Shown piece by piece: positions 7,601-22,418 of a stretch of 64,000 nucleotides of DNA. Below the pieces are notes generated by a model. That model worked only from the letters and a program-made list of their open reading frames with translations. It did not search any database and was not told the origin of the DNA. The position numbers and the translations under genes are program-made. The stretch lies in assembly GCF_021698975.1 (NCBI RefSeq), contig NZ_SSXA01000014.1, positions 1 through 64,000 on the forward strand, written 5' to 3'. Position 1 is the stretch's first letter. Each line of letters starts with the position of its first letter. Source of the stretch: Blastococcus sp. KM273128. GTDB taxonomy: Bacteria; Actinomycetota; Actinomycetes; Mycobacteriales; Geodermatophilaceae.

Positions 7601-10453
7601 TCAGCCTTCGTGCAGGAACCAGACGGTGCCCAGCGGCGGGGCGGAGATCGTCGCCGAGTACGGCTGGCCGTGCCACGGCTCGGGCTCGGCCTCGACGCCG
7701 CCGTAGTTGCCGACGCCGGAGCCGCCGTACCCCTCGGCGTCGGTGTTGAGCACCTCTCGCCAGTGGCCGGGGCGGGGCAGCCCGATCCGGTACTCGTGGT
7801 GCGGGGAGCCGGAGAAGTTGACGACGCAGGCCAGCACCGAGCCCTCCGCGGCTCCGGCGTCCTGCGTGGCCTCGGTGGCCTCGGCGGTGCCGGCGGCCTG
7901 CGGAGCGGCGCCGTAGCGCAGGAACGAGAGCACGTTGCCCGATGCGTCGTTGGCGTCGATCCACTGGAACCCGGCCGGGTCGACGTCCTGCGACCAGAGC
8001 GCGTCGCACGCCTTGTACCGGCCGTTGAGGTCGGTGACCAGCTGCAGCATGCCGCGGTGCGCGGGGTCGTCGAGATGCCACCAGTCCAGCGACCGGCTCT
8101 CCGCCCACTCCGAGTCCTGGGCGAACTCCGAGCCCATGAACAGCAGCTGCTTGCCGGGGTGGGCCCACATGTAGGCCAGGTAGGCGCGCAGGTTGGCCAG
8201 CTGCTGCCACCGGTCCCCGGGCATCTTCCGGAGCATCGAGCCCTTGCCGTACACGACCTCGTCGTGGCTGATCGGCAGGACGTAGTTCTCGCTGTACGCG
8301 TAGTGCATCGAGAACGTGAGCTGGCCGTGGTGGTAGCTGCGGTAGATCGGCTCGCGCTCCACGTAGGAGAGCGAGTCGTGCATCCAGCCCATGTTCCACT
8401 TGAAGCCGAAGCCCAGGCCGCCCAGGTGGGTGGGCCGGGTGACGCCCGGCCACGCGGTGGACTCCTCGGCGATCGTCATGACGCCGGGGACCTCGCGGTA
8501 GACGGTGGCGTTGAACTCCTGCAGGAAGGCGACCGCCTCCAGGTTCTCCCGCCCGCCGTACTTGTTGGGCACCCACTCGCTGCGCGAGTAGTCCAGGTAG
8601 AGCATCGAGGCCACCGCGTCCACGCGGATGCCGTCGACGTGGAATTCCTTGCACCAGTACAGCGCGTTGGCGACGAGGAAGTTGCGGACCTCGGACCGGC
8701 CGAAGTCGAAGACGTAGGTGCCCCAGTCCAGCTGCTCGCCCCGGCGCGGGTCGCCGTGCTCGTAGAGCGACGTGCCGTCGAAGCGGGCCAGCGCCCACTC
8801 GTCCTTGGGGAAGTGGGCGGGCACCCAGTCGACGATGACGCCGATGCCGGCCTGGTGCGCCCGGTCGATCAGGTAGCGCAGGTCGTCCGGGCTGCCGTAG
8901 CGGGACGTCGGCGCGTAGTACGAGGTGACCTGGTAGCCCCAGGAGCCGCCGAAGGGGTGCTCGGCGAGCGGCATGAACTCGATGTGGGTGAAGCCGGCGT
9001 CGCGGACGTAGTCGACGAGCTGGTCGGCCATCTCGCGGTAGCTGAGGCCCTGGCGCCAGGAGCCGGCGTGCACCTCGTAGACGCTCATCGGCCGCTGGTG
9101 CCACCCGGCCTCGGCGCGCTGCTCGAGCCAGGCGTCGTCGGCCCACTCGTAGCTGGACTCGGTGACGACGGAGGCGTTCAGCGGGGGGACCTCGGTGGCG
9201 AAGGCGAGCGGGTCGGACTTCTCCCGCCACGTGCCGTCGGCGCCCAGGACGTGGTAGCGGTACCGGGTGCCCACCTGCACGCCCGGGACGAAGATCTCCC
9301 AGACGCCGGAGGAGCCGAGCATCCGCATCGGGTAGGCGCGGGCCTCCCAGTAGTCGAAGTCGCCGGTGACCTTGACGCCCTGCGCGCCGGGCGCCCAGAC
9401 GGCGAAGGAGACGCCCTCGACGGTGCCGCGCGGGGTCTCGTAGCGCCGCACGTGCGCGCCGAGCACCTCCCACAGCCGCTCGTGGCGCCCCTCCCGGATC
9501 AGGTGCTCGTCGACCGGCCCCAGGGTGGGCATCCAGCGGAAGGGGTCGTCGACCGTGTGCGTCGTCGTCCCGCCCTGGCCGTCGCCGTAGACGACCTCGA
9601 TCCGGTAGTCCCCGGGCTGGCGGAGGAGGGCGGCCTCGTAGATGCCGCCGCCGTGGACCTGCTCGGCCTCGTGGCGGCTGCCGTCCTCGTCCAGGACGGC
9701 GACGCTGACCGCGTCCGGGCGCAGCGTGCGCACCGCCCAGCCGTCGGCGGTGCGGTGGGCGCCGAGGATGCGGTGCGGGTCGCGCGACCAGCCCTCGACG
9801 ATCGCCCGCAGGTCCTCCTCGTCGAACTCCTCGACGCCGCTGTCCCCGGCCGCACCGGCGGTGGTCCCGCCGGCGGGCGCGGCGTCACCGGTGGGCGCGG
9901 CTACGCCGACGGGGGCGACCGGAGCCGCGGGGGCGACCGGCGCTGCGGGCTCCGCGGAGCCGTCCGAGCCGGCCCGGTCCTCGTCCGGCGCCTGCGGCGT
10001 GGGCGGCGTCGCGGGGTCGGGGTCGGGCGCCTCGGGCTGACCGGCCGGCGCGCCGGAGGGGGAGCCGGGCTCCGCGATCGGCGCGGGCGCGACCACCGGG
10101 TTGGCGGTGACCGGCGTGTCCTCGCCGCCCTGCTCGGGGGTGGCCTCGGTGGCGGTGGGCACGGCGGCGACCTTCTTGGCCGTCGCCCGCTTCGCAGCGG
10201 CGGGCTTGCTGTCGGCCGCGGCCTTCGCCGGAGCCGCCTTCTTCGCCGGGGCAGCCTTCTTGGCGGCCGCGGTCTTCTTCGCGGGCGCTGCCTTCTTGGC
10301 CGCGGCGCGCTTCGTCGTCTTCTTGGCCGGCTCGGCGTTCACCGGCGGTTCGCTGCCCGCGGCCGCCTCCGCCTGCGCCACCTTCTCCTCCACGGCGCGC
10401 TGCAGATCGTCCTTGCCGGCCACGGGGCTGTCGCCTCGGTCGTCGGTCGTCAT
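7601..10453 (-). CDS. glgB: 1,4-alpha-glucan branching enzyme with histone H1-like N-terminal tail
   Basis: GlgB makes alpha-1,6 branches in glycogen-type glucan. At 950 aa it is about 220 residues longer than usual. Residues about 40-100 are a Lys/Ala/Pro tail of KKAAPAKK-type repeats, followed by a Pro/Ala-rich linker to about residue 210. The normal enzyme starts near [20 protein letters not shown] (GlgB N-terminal domain), then the CBM48 region and the GH13 barrel with the nucleophile in [17 protein letters not shown], the acid in [11 protein letters not shown] and the transition-state pair in [12 protein letters not shown]. It is last in the minus-strand set glgE-treS-mak-glgB, 52 nt after mak. 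The tail resembles the C-terminal extension of actinobacterial HU proteins. Confidence 0.95.
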   Translation of the reverse strand: MTTDDRGDSPVAGKDDLQRAVEEKVAQAEAAAGSEPPVNAEPAKKTTKRAAAKKAAPAKKTAAAKKAAPAKKAAPAKAAADSKPAAAKRATAKKVAAVPTATEATPEQGGEDTPVTANPVVAPAPIAEPGSPSGAPAGQPEAPDPDPATPPTPQAPDEDRAGSDGSAEPAAPVAPAAPVAPVGVAAPTGDAAPAGGTTAGAAGDSGVEEFDEEDLRAIVEGWSRDPHRILGAHRTADGWAVRTLRPDAVSVAVLDEDGSRHEAEQVHGGGIYEAALLRQPGDYRIEVVYGDGQGGTTTHTVDDPFRWMPTLGPVDEHLIREGRHERLWEVLGAHVRRYETPRGTVEGVSFAVWAPGAQGVKVTGDFDYWEARAYPMRMLGSSGVWEIFVPGVQVGTRYRYHVLGADGTWREKSDPLAFATEVPPLNASVVTESSYEWADDAWLEQRAEAGWHQRPMSVYEVHAGSWRQGLSYREMADQLVDYVRDAGFTHIEFMPLAEHPFGGSWGYQVTSYYAPTSRYGSPDDLRYLIDRAHQAGIGVIVDWVPAHFPKDEWALARFDGTSLYEHGDPRRGEQLDWGTYVFDFGRSEVRNFLVANALYWCKEFHVDGIRVDAVASMLYLDYSRSEWVPNKYGGRENLEAVAFLQEFNATVYREVPGVMTIAEESTAWPGVTRPTHLGGLGFGFKWNMGWMHDSLSYVEREPIYRSYHHGQLTFSMHYAYSENYVLPISHDEVVYGKGSMLRKMPGDRWQQLANLRAYLAYMWAHPGKQLLFMGSEFAQDSEWAESRSLDWWHLDDPAHRGMLQLVTDLNGRYKACDALWSQDVDPAGFQWIDANDASGNVLSFLRYGAAPQAAGTAEATEATQDAGAAEGSVLACVVNFSGSPHHEYRIGLPRPGHWREVLNTDAEGYGGSGVGNYGGVEAEPEPWHGQPYSATISAPPLGTVWFLHEG

Positions 10454-10505
10454 CGTCTCGCCGTCCTCGTCGCTTCTCGGTGCTCTGGTCCGTCGGTTCG
10501 GGGGC

Positions 10506-11884
10506 TCAGTCGTGGCCGGCGAGCCGGGCGATCGACTGGAGCGGGATCATCAGCCAGTGCGGACGGTTCCTCGCCTCGTAGACGCATTCGTAAACCGCCT
10601 TGTCGGCCTCGAACGCCCGAAGGAGTGGTGAGTCACCGCACGGGTCCATCCCGCTCGCCTCCGAGTAGCCCGCGCAGAACGCCGCCCGGTTGCGGGCCGC
10701 CCACTCCTGGGCCCGGTACTCGCGCTGGGAGTCCTCCGGCAGCTCGACGAGCAGGTGGCGGGCGGCGTAGTCGAAGCTGCGGAGCATGCCCGCGACGTCG
10801 CGCAGCGGGCTGTCGAGCTCGCGACGGGCGGCCAGCGGGCGGGCCGGCTCGCCTTCGAAGTCGAGGATGATCCAGCCGGTGGCGGTGCGCAGCACCTGCC
10901 CGAGGTGGAGGTCGCCGTGCACGCGCTGGCGCACCACCGGCTCCTCGCTGCCGGCGACGGCGGCGTACACCTGCCGCAGCGCGTCGGCGTGCTCCCGCAG
11001 CTGCGGCACGATCTCCACCGCGGCGTCGAGCCGGTCCGACATCTGCTGGGCGGTGGCGCCGAGCCAGCCCGGCTCGGCCTGCTCGGTGGGCAGGACCCGC
11101 GCCAGGTCGGCGTGCACCGAGGCCGTCGCGGCGCCCAGCCGCTCGCTGTCGGCCGCGAAGTCGCCGCCGACCTCGTCGGCGTGCAGGTCGCCCTCGGCGT
11201 AGAGGTCGCGGACGCTGGCGGTGGCCAGCCGCCAGCCGTCGCTGGCGTTGGGGACGAAGGTCTGCAGCATCGCGACCGTGGCGGGGGCGCCGCCCTGCGG
11301 GTCGTCGATCTCGATGTGGCCCAGCAGCGCGGCGATGTGCGGGTTGTCCGCCTGGCGCAGCGCGTCGTGGATCTCGACGTCGGGGTTGAGCCCCGGCTCC
11401 AGCCGGCGGAAGAGCTTCATGATCGCCTCCTGGCCGTAGACCAGCGAGGTGTTGCTCTGCTCGGTGGAGACGATGTCGCCCGGGAGGCCCTCGGGGATGT
11501 CGCCCTCACCGGCCGGCGTGAACCGCATCGGCCCGATGGCCGAGCCCTGCGCGAGGTGGATCAGCCACGGTGCGGTGGACTCCCGGTCGCGCATGGCGTC
11601 GTAGGCGTAGGTCTCGGTGCCCTCGTTGGAGACCGCCCCGACCAGCGCGGTCTCCAGGTCCTCGGCCGGGTGGTCGCGCCAGGACAGCGGCACCAGGTAG
11701 GTCTCGACGACGTCGTCGGTGTACCGGATGCGCACCCGGTGCACCGAGAGGACCGGGTTGCCGCGGTCGAGGAAGAAGCCGTCCTCGGTGACCTCGGCCC
11801 ACTCGCGGCCCTTCCCGCCGAACCACCGCTGGTGCGGGATCCAGTCGCGGAACAGGTCGGTCAGCGCGGTGCGGGAATCGGCGC

Positions 11885-11888
<4 letters not shown>
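10506..11888 (-). CDS. mak: maltokinase
   Basis: A 460-aa kinase that phosphorylates maltose with ATP to maltose-1-phosphate, the GlgE donor. The N terminus has the characteristic [12 protein letters not shown] cap; the C-terminal lobe has [12 protein letters not shown] (catalytic Asp with the family-specific Gln) and [13 protein letters not shown] (metal-binding DFE), as in mycobacterial Mak/Pep2. Its ATG overlaps the treS stop by 4 nt (ATGA), which implies translational coupling. In some actinobacteria mak is fused to treS; here they are separate. Confidence 0.95.
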
Positions 11889-13702
<1,814 letters not shown>

Positions 13703-13732
13703 CGGGAGCGGGTTCCCCTCTCGGTGGGAGGA

Positions 13733-13780
13733 CCCCGTCGTCCCACCCCTCGGAGGCTCGGGGTGGGACCCGGGACGGGG
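13733..13780 (-). terminator. hairpin between glgE and treS
   Basis: A 10-bp stem (13740-13749 with 13760-13769) is enclosed by a second 7-bp stem, CCCCGTC (13733-13739) with GACGGGG (13774-13780). There is no T run. It could partly terminate or stabilise the glgE transcript. Confidence 0.5.
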
Positions 13781-13796
13781 CCGGAGATCGATCTCG

Positions 13797-15830
13797 CTAG
13801 GCGACGGGCGGGGGGAACTGGACGGAGCGCGGGAAGCTCAGCGCGAACACGTGCGCCGGCTCCCGGTAGGGGTCGAGCTCCACGTAGTTGAACTGGCCCC
13901 AGTCGTACCGGGCGCCGGTCAGCTCGTCGGTGACCCCGAAGCGCTCGTGCCAGTCCAGGCCGAGCGACGGGAGGTCCAGCGACGTCGTCCCGATCTGCGT
14001 GTCCCTGCTCGACAGGTTCACGACGACCAGGACGGCGTCGTCGGACGCCGGGTCGGTCTTGGAGAAGCAGAGCAGGTTGGGGTTGTCGACCTGGTGGAAC
14101 CGCAGCGTGCGCAGCTGCTGCAGCGCCGGGTGGGCCCGCCGCACCTCGTTGAGCCGCCGCAGGTACGGGGCCAGGCTGCGGCCCGACGCCTCGGCGCCGG
14201 CCCAGTCGCGGGGGCGCAACGAGTACTTCTCGCTCTCGTAGTACTCCTCGCTGCCGGGCTTCACGGCCACGTGCTCGAAGAGCTCGAACCCGGAGTAGAC
14301 GCCCCAGGTGGGGCTCATCATCGACGCAAGGACGGCTCGGATCTTGAACATCGGCGGGCCACCGAACTGCAGCGACTCGTGGAGGATGTCCGGGGTGTTC
14401 ACGAAGAAGTTCGGCCGCATGTAGTGGCTGTTGGACGCCAGCTCCCGGCCGTACTCCTCCAGCTCCTCGCGGCCCGTGCGCCAGGTGAAGTAGGTGTAGG
14501 ACTGCGTGAAGCCGAGCCGGGCGAGCTGGTGCATCATCGCCGGCCGGGTGAAGGCCTCGGCGAGGAAGAGCACGTCGGGGTGGCTCTGCTTGACGTCCCA
14601 GATCAGCCAGTGCCAGAAGTTCAACGGCTTGGTGTGCGGGTTGTCGACGCGGAAGATCTTCACCCCGGCGTCGATCCACACCTGGACCACCCGGCGGCAC
14701 TCGGCGTAGATGCCCTCGGGGTCGTTGTCGAAGTTGACCGGGTAGATGTCCTGGTACTTCTTCGGCGGGTTCTCCGCGTAGGCGATCGTGCCGTCGGGCT
14801 TGGTGGTGAACCACTCGGGGTGCTCGGCCACCCACGGGTGGTCCGGGGCGGCCTGCAGCGCGAAGTCCAGCGCCACCTCCATGCCCAGCTCGCGGGTGCG
14901 GGCGACGAAGGCCCGGAAGTCGTCCATCGTCCCGAGCTGCGGGTGGACGGCGTCGTGCCCGCCCTCGGCGCTGCCGATCGCCCACGGCGAGCCGACGTCG
15001 TCCGGGCCGACCTCGTGCGGGTTGCCGCCGGGGAACTGGCTGGAGTTCGGGCCCTTGCGGTTGACCGTGCCGATCGGGTGGATCGGCGGCAGGTAGACGA
15101 CGTCGAAACCCATGCCGGCGACGGCGGGCAGCCGGTCGGCGGCCGTGGTGAAGGTGCCGTGGGTCGGCCTCCCGGCCACCACCGGGCCCTCCGACCGCGG
15201 GAAGAACTCGTACCAGGAGCCGAACAGCGCCTCCTTGCGGTCCACCCAGACCTCGTAGGGCTGCGAGCGGGTGACCAGCTCGCGCACCGGGTGCTCGTGC
15301 AGGTAGCGCTGCAGGCCGGCGGCGAGCGCCGGGGCGATCCGGACGGTGAGCTCCTGCGAGGTGTCCCGCAGAGCGGCGGCGGCGGCCTCGACGCGGCCGC
15401 GCCAGTCCTCCTCGGCCTCGGCGGCCACCCGGTCGAGCAGCCGGGCGCCCTCCTCGAGGTCGTTGGCCAGCTCGTCGGGGCCCTGCCCGGCTTCGACCTT
15501 CACCTCGACGTGGTGCCGCCAGGTGGCCAGCGGGTCGCTCCACGCCTCGATGCGGAAGGTCCACAGACCCTCGCGGTCGGGCACGACGGTGGTCAGCCAC
15601 CGGTCGGGCTCCGGCGGCAGCTTCGCCATGCGGAGGAAGGGCCCGGTCGCCTCGTCGCCGCCCGGCGGCGTCCAGACGACGTTGGCCGCGACGGCGTCGT
15701 GGCCCTCGCGGAAGACGGTGGCCGTGATCGGCACGTGCTCACCGATCACGGCGCGGGCGGAGAAGGACCCGCAGGACACGACGGGGGCGACATCGGTGAT
15801 GCCGAGGCGGAGATCAGCGCGGCCAGTCAT
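13797..15830 (-). CDS. glgE: alpha-1,4-glucan:maltose-1-phosphate maltosyltransferase
   Basis: GlgE (677 aa) extends alpha-1,4-glucan with maltosyl units from maltose-1-phosphate. It has the N-terminal beta domain and helical insert of the family, then the GH13 barrel with [24 protein letters not shown], the nucleophile in [15 protein letters not shown] and the acid in [12 protein letters not shown]. The length fits GlgE of Streptomyces and Mycobacterium. The transcript is probably leaderless: TAGCGT (15844 to 15839 on the minus strand) is 8 nt before the ATG and no Shine-Dalgarno is seen. It is divergent from glgP across about 150 nt. Confidence 0.96.
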   Translation of the reverse strand: MTGRADLRLGITDVAPVVSCGSFSARAVIGEHVPITATVFREGHDAVAANVVWTPPGGDEATGPFLRMAKLPPEPDRWLTTVVPDREGLWTFRIEAWSDPLATWRHHVEVKVEAGQGPDELANDLEEGARLLDRVAAEAEEDWRGRVEAAAAALRDTSQELTVRIAPALAAGLQRYLHEHPVRELVTRSQPYEVWVDRKEALFGSWYEFFPRSEGPVVAGRPTHGTFTTAADRLPAVAGMGFDVVYLPPIHPIGTVNRKGPNSSQFPGGNPHEVGPDDVGSPWAIGSAEGGHDAVHPQLGTMDDFRAFVARTRELGMEVALDFALQAAPDHPWVAEHPEWFTTKPDGTIAYAENPPKKYQDIYPVNFDNDPEGIYAECRRVVQVWIDAGVKIFRVDNPHTKPLNFWHWLIWDVKQSHPDVLFLAEAFTRPAMMHQLARLGFTQSYTYFTWRTGREELEEYGRELASNSHYMRPNFFVNTPDILHESLQFGGPPMFKIRAVLASMMSPTWGVYSGFELFEHVAVKPGSEEYYESEKYSLRPRDWAGAEASGRSLAPYLRRLNEVRRAHPALQQLRTLRFHQVDNPNLLCFSKTDPASDDAVLVVVNLSSRDTQIGTTSLDLPSLGLDWHERFGVTDELTGARYDWGQFNYVELDPYREPAHVFALSFPRSVQFPPPVA

Positions 15831-15978
15831 CGCCGACCACGCTACTGAGCTGCCGCCTCACCAGCATCTCGGCGGCCGATCCGGCCCCCGCGGCTCACCC
15901 GTCCGGGCTGGGGGGTGGGCCCGCGCGGCCGTGCGCGACGCACCTGCCGGTGGGCCCGGGACTGGTTAGGCTCGCCCG

Positions 15979-18528
15979 GTGCGAGCACTCCGCCGGTTCA
16001 CCGTCCGCGCGGCTCTGCCGGAGCCGCTCCTCCCGCTGTCCCAGCTGGTGTCGAACCTCCGCTGGTCCTGGCACGCGGAGTCCCGCGACCTGTTCGAGGC
16101 GCTGGACCCCGACCTGTGGCGCCGCTGCGGCGGCGACCCGGTCAAGGCGCTCGGCGAGGTCTCGGCCGAGCGGCTGGCCACCCTGGCCAAGGACCGGCGC
16201 TTCGTCCGCCGGCTCACCGACGCCGTCGACGACCTGCAGGAGTACCTCTCCACGCCCCGCTGGTACCAGTCGCTGGGCGACGAGGCGCCGCGGAGCATCG
16301 CCTACTTCTCCGCCGAGTTCGGCATCACCGAGGTCCTGCCGCAGTACTCCGGCGGGCTCGGGATCCTCGCCGGTGACCACCTCAAGGCCGCCTCGGACCT
16401 GGGGGTCCCGCTGATCGGTGTGGGCCTGCTCTACCGGGCCGGCTACTTCAGCCAGGGGCTGTCCGCCGACGGCTGGCAGCTCGAGCACTACCCGTCGCTG
16501 GACCCGCACGGCCTGCCGATCAAGCTGGTGCGCCAGGCCGACGGCTCGGCCGTGGTCATCACCGTGCCGCTGCCCGAGGGGCGCACGCTGCACGCGCACG
16601 TCTGGCGGGCGCAGGTGGGGCGGGTGTCCCTGCTCCTGCTCGACAGCGACATCGAGGAGAACGCGCCGGCCGAGCGGCTCGTCACCGACCGGCTCTACGG
16701 CGGCGACGAGGACCACCGCCTCCGCCAGGAGATGCTGCTGGGCATCGGCGGGGTGCGGGCGGTGCGCGCCCACTGCTCGCTGACCGGCACGCCGCAGCCG
16801 GAGGTCTTCCACGCCAACGAGGGCCACGCCGGCTTCCAGGGGGTCGAGCGCATCCGCGAGCTCAGCGAGGCGCACGGCCTGGGCTTCGGCGAGGCGCTCC
16901 AGGCCGTCCGCGCGGGCACCGTCTTCACCACGCACACCCCGGTGCCGGCGGGCATCGACCGGTTCCCCAAGGCGCTGATCGAGCGCTACTTCGCCGGGTT
17001 CGGCGTCCCGATGGACCAGCTGCTGCCGCTGGGCGCCGAGGACGACCCGGCGAAGTTCAACATGGCGCACATGGGGCTGCGCCTGGGCCAGCGGGCCAAC
17101 GGCGTCAGCCAGCTGCACGGGCACGTCAGCCGCGGCATGTTCAAGGACCTGTGGCCCGGGTTCGACGAGGGCGACGTGCCGATCGGCTCGATCACCAACG
17201 GGGTGCACGCCCCCACCTGGACCGCGCGCGAGCTGGTCGAGATGGGCACGCAGACCTCCAGCCAGGGCGACCCGGTGGAGGTGGACGGCGAGGTGCACTT
17301 CGACGGGGTCGACCGCATCCCGGCCGCGGAGCTGTGGGGCACCCGCAGGATGCTGCGCGCCCGCCTGGTCGAGGAGGTGCGCCGCCGCGTCCGGGAGACC
17401 GCGCTCTCGCGCGGGGCCACCGAGGCCGAGGTCGGCTGGACCGACCACGTCTTCGACCCCGACGTGCTCACCATCGGCTTCGCCCGGCGGGTGCCCTCCT
17501 ACAAGCGGCTCACCCTGATGCTGCGCGACCCCGCGCGGCTCAAGGCGCTGCTGCTGGACCCCGAGCGGCCGGTCCAGCTGGTCATCGCCGGCAAGAGCCA
17601 CCCGGCCGACGACGGCGGCAAGAAGCTGATCCAGCAGATGGTCACGTTCGCCGACGACCCGGAGATCCGGCACCGCATCGCCTTCCTGCCCGGCTACGAC
17701 ATCGGCATGGCCCGCTACCTCTACTGGGGCTGCGACGTCTGGCTGAACAACCCGCTGCGCCCGCTGGAGGCCTGCGGCACCTCGGGTATGAAGGCGGCGC
17801 TCAACGGGGGGCTGAACCTCTCCATCCGCGACGGGTGGTGGGACGAGTGGTTCGACGGCCAGAACGGCTGGGCGATCCCGACCGCCGACGGCGTCGCCGA
17901 CCCCGACCGCCGCGACGAGGTCGAGGCCCGGGCGATCTACGACCTGCTCGAGACCCAGGTGCTGCCGCGGTTCTACGGGACCGACCACGACGGCATCCCG
18001 GGGCGGTGGGTCGAGATGGTGCGGCACACGCTGCGGGAGACCGGCCCCCGGGTGCTGGCCACCCGCATGGTGCGCGACTACGTCCGCGACCTGTACGTGC
18101 CGGCCGCGGGCTCGGCCCGGGCGATGGCCGCGGAGGGGTACGCGCCGGCGCGCACCGAGGCCTCATGGCGGGCGCACCTGCTGGCCCACTGGCACGACGT
18201 CCGGGTCGCGCACGTGGAGGCCACCGGCGCCGGCGACACCCCGGAGATCGGCTCGACGCTGGCGCTGCGCGCGGAGGTGGAGCTGCCCGGGCTGCAGCCC
18301 GACGACGTCGAGGTGCAGGCCGCCTACGGCCGGGTCGACGACGCCGACGGGCTGCACGAGGTGACCACGGTGCCCATGAGCCACGAGCACACCGACGGTT
18401 CGCGGCACTGGTTCACCGCCACGCTGCCGCTGGAGCGGACGGGTGCCTTCGGCTACACGGTGCGGGTGCTCCCGCACTCCGAGCACCTGGCCGACCCGGC
18501 GGAGCTCGGCGTGGTCAGCACCGCCTGA
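15979..18528 (+). CDS. glgP: alpha-glucan phosphorylase
   Basis: An 849-aa PLP enzyme that releases glucose-1-phosphate from alpha-glucan. It starts with the DUF3417 segment usual for the actinobacterial type (LPEPLLPLSQLVSNLRWSWH), carries FSAEFGITEVLPQYSGGLGILAGDHLK, and holds the PLP lysine in EACGTSGMKAALNGGLNLS. GTG at 15979 has TAGGCT at 15967-15972 and a 6-nt spacer, so the mRNA is probably leaderless. Divergence from glgE puts glucan breakdown and extension on one intergenic control region. Confidence 0.95.
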   Translation: MRALRRFTVRAALPEPLLPLSQLVSNLRWSWHAESRDLFEALDPDLWRRCGGDPVKALGEVSAERLATLAKDRRFVRRLTDAVDDLQEYLSTPRWYQSLGDEAPRSIAYFSAEFGITEVLPQYSGGLGILAGDHLKAASDLGVPLIGVGLLYRAGYFSQGLSADGWQLEHYPSLDPHGLPIKLVRQADGSAVVITVPLPEGRTLHAHVWRAQVGRVSLLLLDSDIEENAPAERLVTDRLYGGDEDHRLRQEMLLGIGGVRAVRAHCSLTGTPQPEVFHANEGHAGFQGVERIRELSEAHGLGFGEALQAVRAGTVFTTHTPVPAGIDRFPKALIERYFAGFGVPMDQLLPLGAEDDPAKFNMAHMGLRLGQRANGVSQLHGHVSRGMFKDLWPGFDEGDVPIGSITNGVHAPTWTARELVEMGTQTSSQGDPVEVDGEVHFDGVDRIPAAELWGTRRMLRARLVEEVRRRVRETALSRGATEAEVGWTDHVFDPDVLTIGFARRVPSYKRLTLMLRDPARLKALLLDPERPVQLVIAGKSHPADDGGKKLIQQMVTFADDPEIRHRIAFLPGYDIGMARYLYWGCDVWLNNPLRPLEACGTSGMKAALNGGLNLSIRDGWWDEWFDGQNGWAIPTADGVADPDRRDEVEARAIYDLLETQVLPRFYGTDHDGIPGRWVEMVRHTLRETGPRVLATRMVRDYVRDLYVPAAGSARAMAAEGYAPARTEASWRAHLLAHWHDVRVAHVEATGAGDTPEIGSTLALRAEVELPGLQPDDVEVQAAYGRVDDADGLHEVTTVPMSHEHTDGSRHWFTATLPLERTGAFGYTVRVLPHSEHLADPAELGVVSTA

Positions 18529-18550
18529 GGGGGAACCAGCGGGCACTCGG

Positions 18551-18601
18551 GCCACGCCGGTCACAGTGACCTCGTGTGACGTCGTCGCGCCCCGGCGTGG
18601 C
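18551..18601. repeat. inverted repeat with inner palindrome upstream of FHA gene
   Basis: GCCACGCCGG (18551-18560) pairs with CCGGCGTGGC (18592-18601). Inside it, GGTCACAGTGACC (18559-18571) is a 13-bp palindrome. This may be the glgP terminator or an operator for the FHA gene; neither role can be settled by eye. Confidence 0.4.
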
Positions 18602-18650
18602 GGTGGCCCGCGGCCAGCCAGAACGCTCGGGCATCACTAGGCTGGACGCC

Positions 18651-19604
18651 ATGCCCGACCGCTGTGAAGTCCTCCCCGGAGATGCCGTCGTCGCTCGCCG
18701 TGGCGGCGGCCTGCTGTGGGTCGACGCTCCCGGCTCGCCCGCCCTCGTGTCGGCCCTGCACGCCTGCCTGGGTGTGTCGGGCCCCGGGGCCGACCGGGTG
18801 CTGGCCGCCGTGGCCGGTGAGGTGAGCTCCCTGGCCTCCGGCGGCGCCTCGTTCGCCCTCGTCCTCACCTCCGACTCCGGCACCGGCGTCGCGCTGTGGG
18901 CGGGCAAGGGCCAGCCGGCCGTCGACGGCGTCCCGGTCTCCGGCTCGTCGATCGAGGGGGGCACCCTCGCCACCGGCTTCTCGCTGGGGCAGTCGCTGTA
19001 CGTGGGGCCCGGCCAGTCCGCGCCGCGCACCCCGCCGGGCGTGAGCTTCGACCTGGTCGAGGGCACCGTGCCCGGCGGTGGTGCCACGCTGCACCTGGCC
19101 GGCGCGGCGCCCGCCGCCGCTGCTGCGACGGCGGCCCCGGCCCCGGCGCAGTCGTTCTCGGCGAGCACGGACTCCGGCTTCGGCGCCGGCCGGGGCTCCT
19201 CCGCGGCCCGCCCCGACTCGGGCGAGCAGACCGCCTTCTGGCGGCCCGAGGCGAACGAGGCGGCGCCGATCCTGCGCTTCGACGACGGCATGGTCGTCAC
19301 CATCGACGAGGACCTGGTGCTCGGCCGGCGTCCCGACAACCACGAGATGGTCTCCAGCGGCTCGGCCCGCGCGGTGCCGATCGCGGACACCCAGAACGTC
19401 CTCTCGTCGGCCCACGCGGCGCTCACCCGCAACGGCCGCGAGGTGTCGCTGGTGGACCTGGGCTCGCTCAACGGCACCCACGTCGCCGGCCCGGAGGCCA
19501 CCGAGTGGACCCAGCTCGAGCCGGGGGTGGCCCACCCGCTCTCCGACGGCGACCGTCTCCTCCTCGGCTGGACCGTCATCACCTTCGAGCAGCCCCAGGA
19601 CTGA
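18651..19604 (+). CDS. FHA domain protein
   Basis: A 317-aa protein. The C-terminal 95 residues form a forkhead-associated phosphothreonine-binding domain: VLGRRPDNHEMV (conserved Arg), NVLSSAHAALTRNG (Ser and His of the binding loop) and LGSLNGTHVAG (the NGT turn). The first 200 residues have no recognised domain and end in an Ala/Pro-rich linker. Such proteins read out Ser/Thr kinase signalling, but no kinase gene is nearby. ATG at 18651 follows TAGGCT (18638-18643) by 7 nt, so it is probably leaderless. Confidence 0.85.
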   Translation: MPDRCEVLPGDAVVARRGGGLLWVDAPGSPALVSALHACLGVSGPGADRVLAAVAGEVSSLASGGASFALVLTSDSGTGVALWAGKGQPAVDGVPVSGSSIEGGTLATGFSLGQSLYVGPGQSAPRTPPGVSFDLVEGTVPGGGATLHLAGAAPAAAAATAAPAPAQSFSASTDSGFGAGRGSSAARPDSGEQTAFWRPEANEAAPILRFDDGMVVTIDEDLVLGRRPDNHEMVSSGSARAVPIADTQNVLSSAHAALTRNGREVSLVDLGSLNGTHVAGPEATEWTQLEPGVAHPLSDGDRLLLGWTVITFEQPQD

Positions 19605-19612
19605 CGCGGAGC

Positions 19613-19665
19613 GTTGCACGCCGGAGGCCCGGAACCGACCAGGTTCCGGGCCTCCGGCGTTCAAC
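19613..19665 (+). terminator. long hairpin after FHA gene
   Basis: Arms 19613-19636 and 19642-19665 are complementary over 24 positions with one mismatch and a 5-nt loop. It begins 9 nt after the FHA stop. No T run follows, which is common for actinobacterial terminator hairpins. Confidence 0.75.
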
Positions 19666-19684
19666 GGTGCCGGACAATCACGGC

Positions 19685-20197
19685 GTGCACCTGGACTCCG
19701 CCCACGAGCTCGCGCTCAGCTCGCCCACCCGGCTCCCGGCAACCGCCCGCCGGCTCTCGCAGACGGTCCTGCTGGTGCTGCTGTCGGGGCGGATGTGGGT
19801 GCGGGACACCAGGGGGCGACGCCGCGACATCACGGGACCGACGTGGGTGGTCTGGTACCCCGGCGAGACGCTGGAGTACGGCGCCCACGGTGCCACGGTG
19901 CACTGGCTGTTCGCCGCACCGACCGGGCCGGTGCCGCCCGGATCGCCGCGACCGGGGTCGTCCGTGCGGCTCGCCGGCGACGGCGGGGAGGTCGAGGACG
20001 CACGGCTGATCCACTACCTGGACGACTCCCCGGACGGGTCCGGTCCGCTGTCCCTGGTCGCGGACGCCGCCGGCAGCGGCATCGGGATCAACGCCCTCAC
20101 CGACGTCGTCGAGGTCGTGGAGGAGTCAGACGAGGACCTGTACCCCTGGGACTTCGGCCCGGGCCTGGACCACCCCGTTCGCCTGGGCCCGCGCTGA
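19685..20197 (+). CDS. hypothetical protein
   Basis: A 170-aa protein with no family I recognise. Codon use is typical of the region (strong third-position G/C). The sequence is rich in beta-prone segments ([44 protein letters not shown]) and acidic at the C terminus ([18 protein letters not shown]), with no signal peptide or clear membrane segment. GTG at 19685 is chosen because GACAAT ends 6 nt before it; GTG at 19667 is an alternative. Its TGA directly abuts the reverse-strand stop of glgX, together reading TGATCA. Confidence 0.6.
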   Translation: MHLDSAHELALSSPTRLPATARRLSQTVLLVLLSGRMWVRDTRGRRRDITGPTWVVWYPGETLEYGAHGATVHWLFAAPTGPVPPGSPRPGSSVRLAGDGGEVEDARLIHYLDDSPDGSGPLSLVADAAGSGIGINALTDVVEVVEESDEDLYPWDFGPGLDHPVRLGPR

Positions 20198-22348
<2,151 letters not shown>

Positions 22349-22418
22349 CGGGCGATCGTGCCTGGTCCTGGCCCGGAGCGGGCGCACCGACCGGCGCGGG
22401 GGTTGGTTGGATGGGGGC

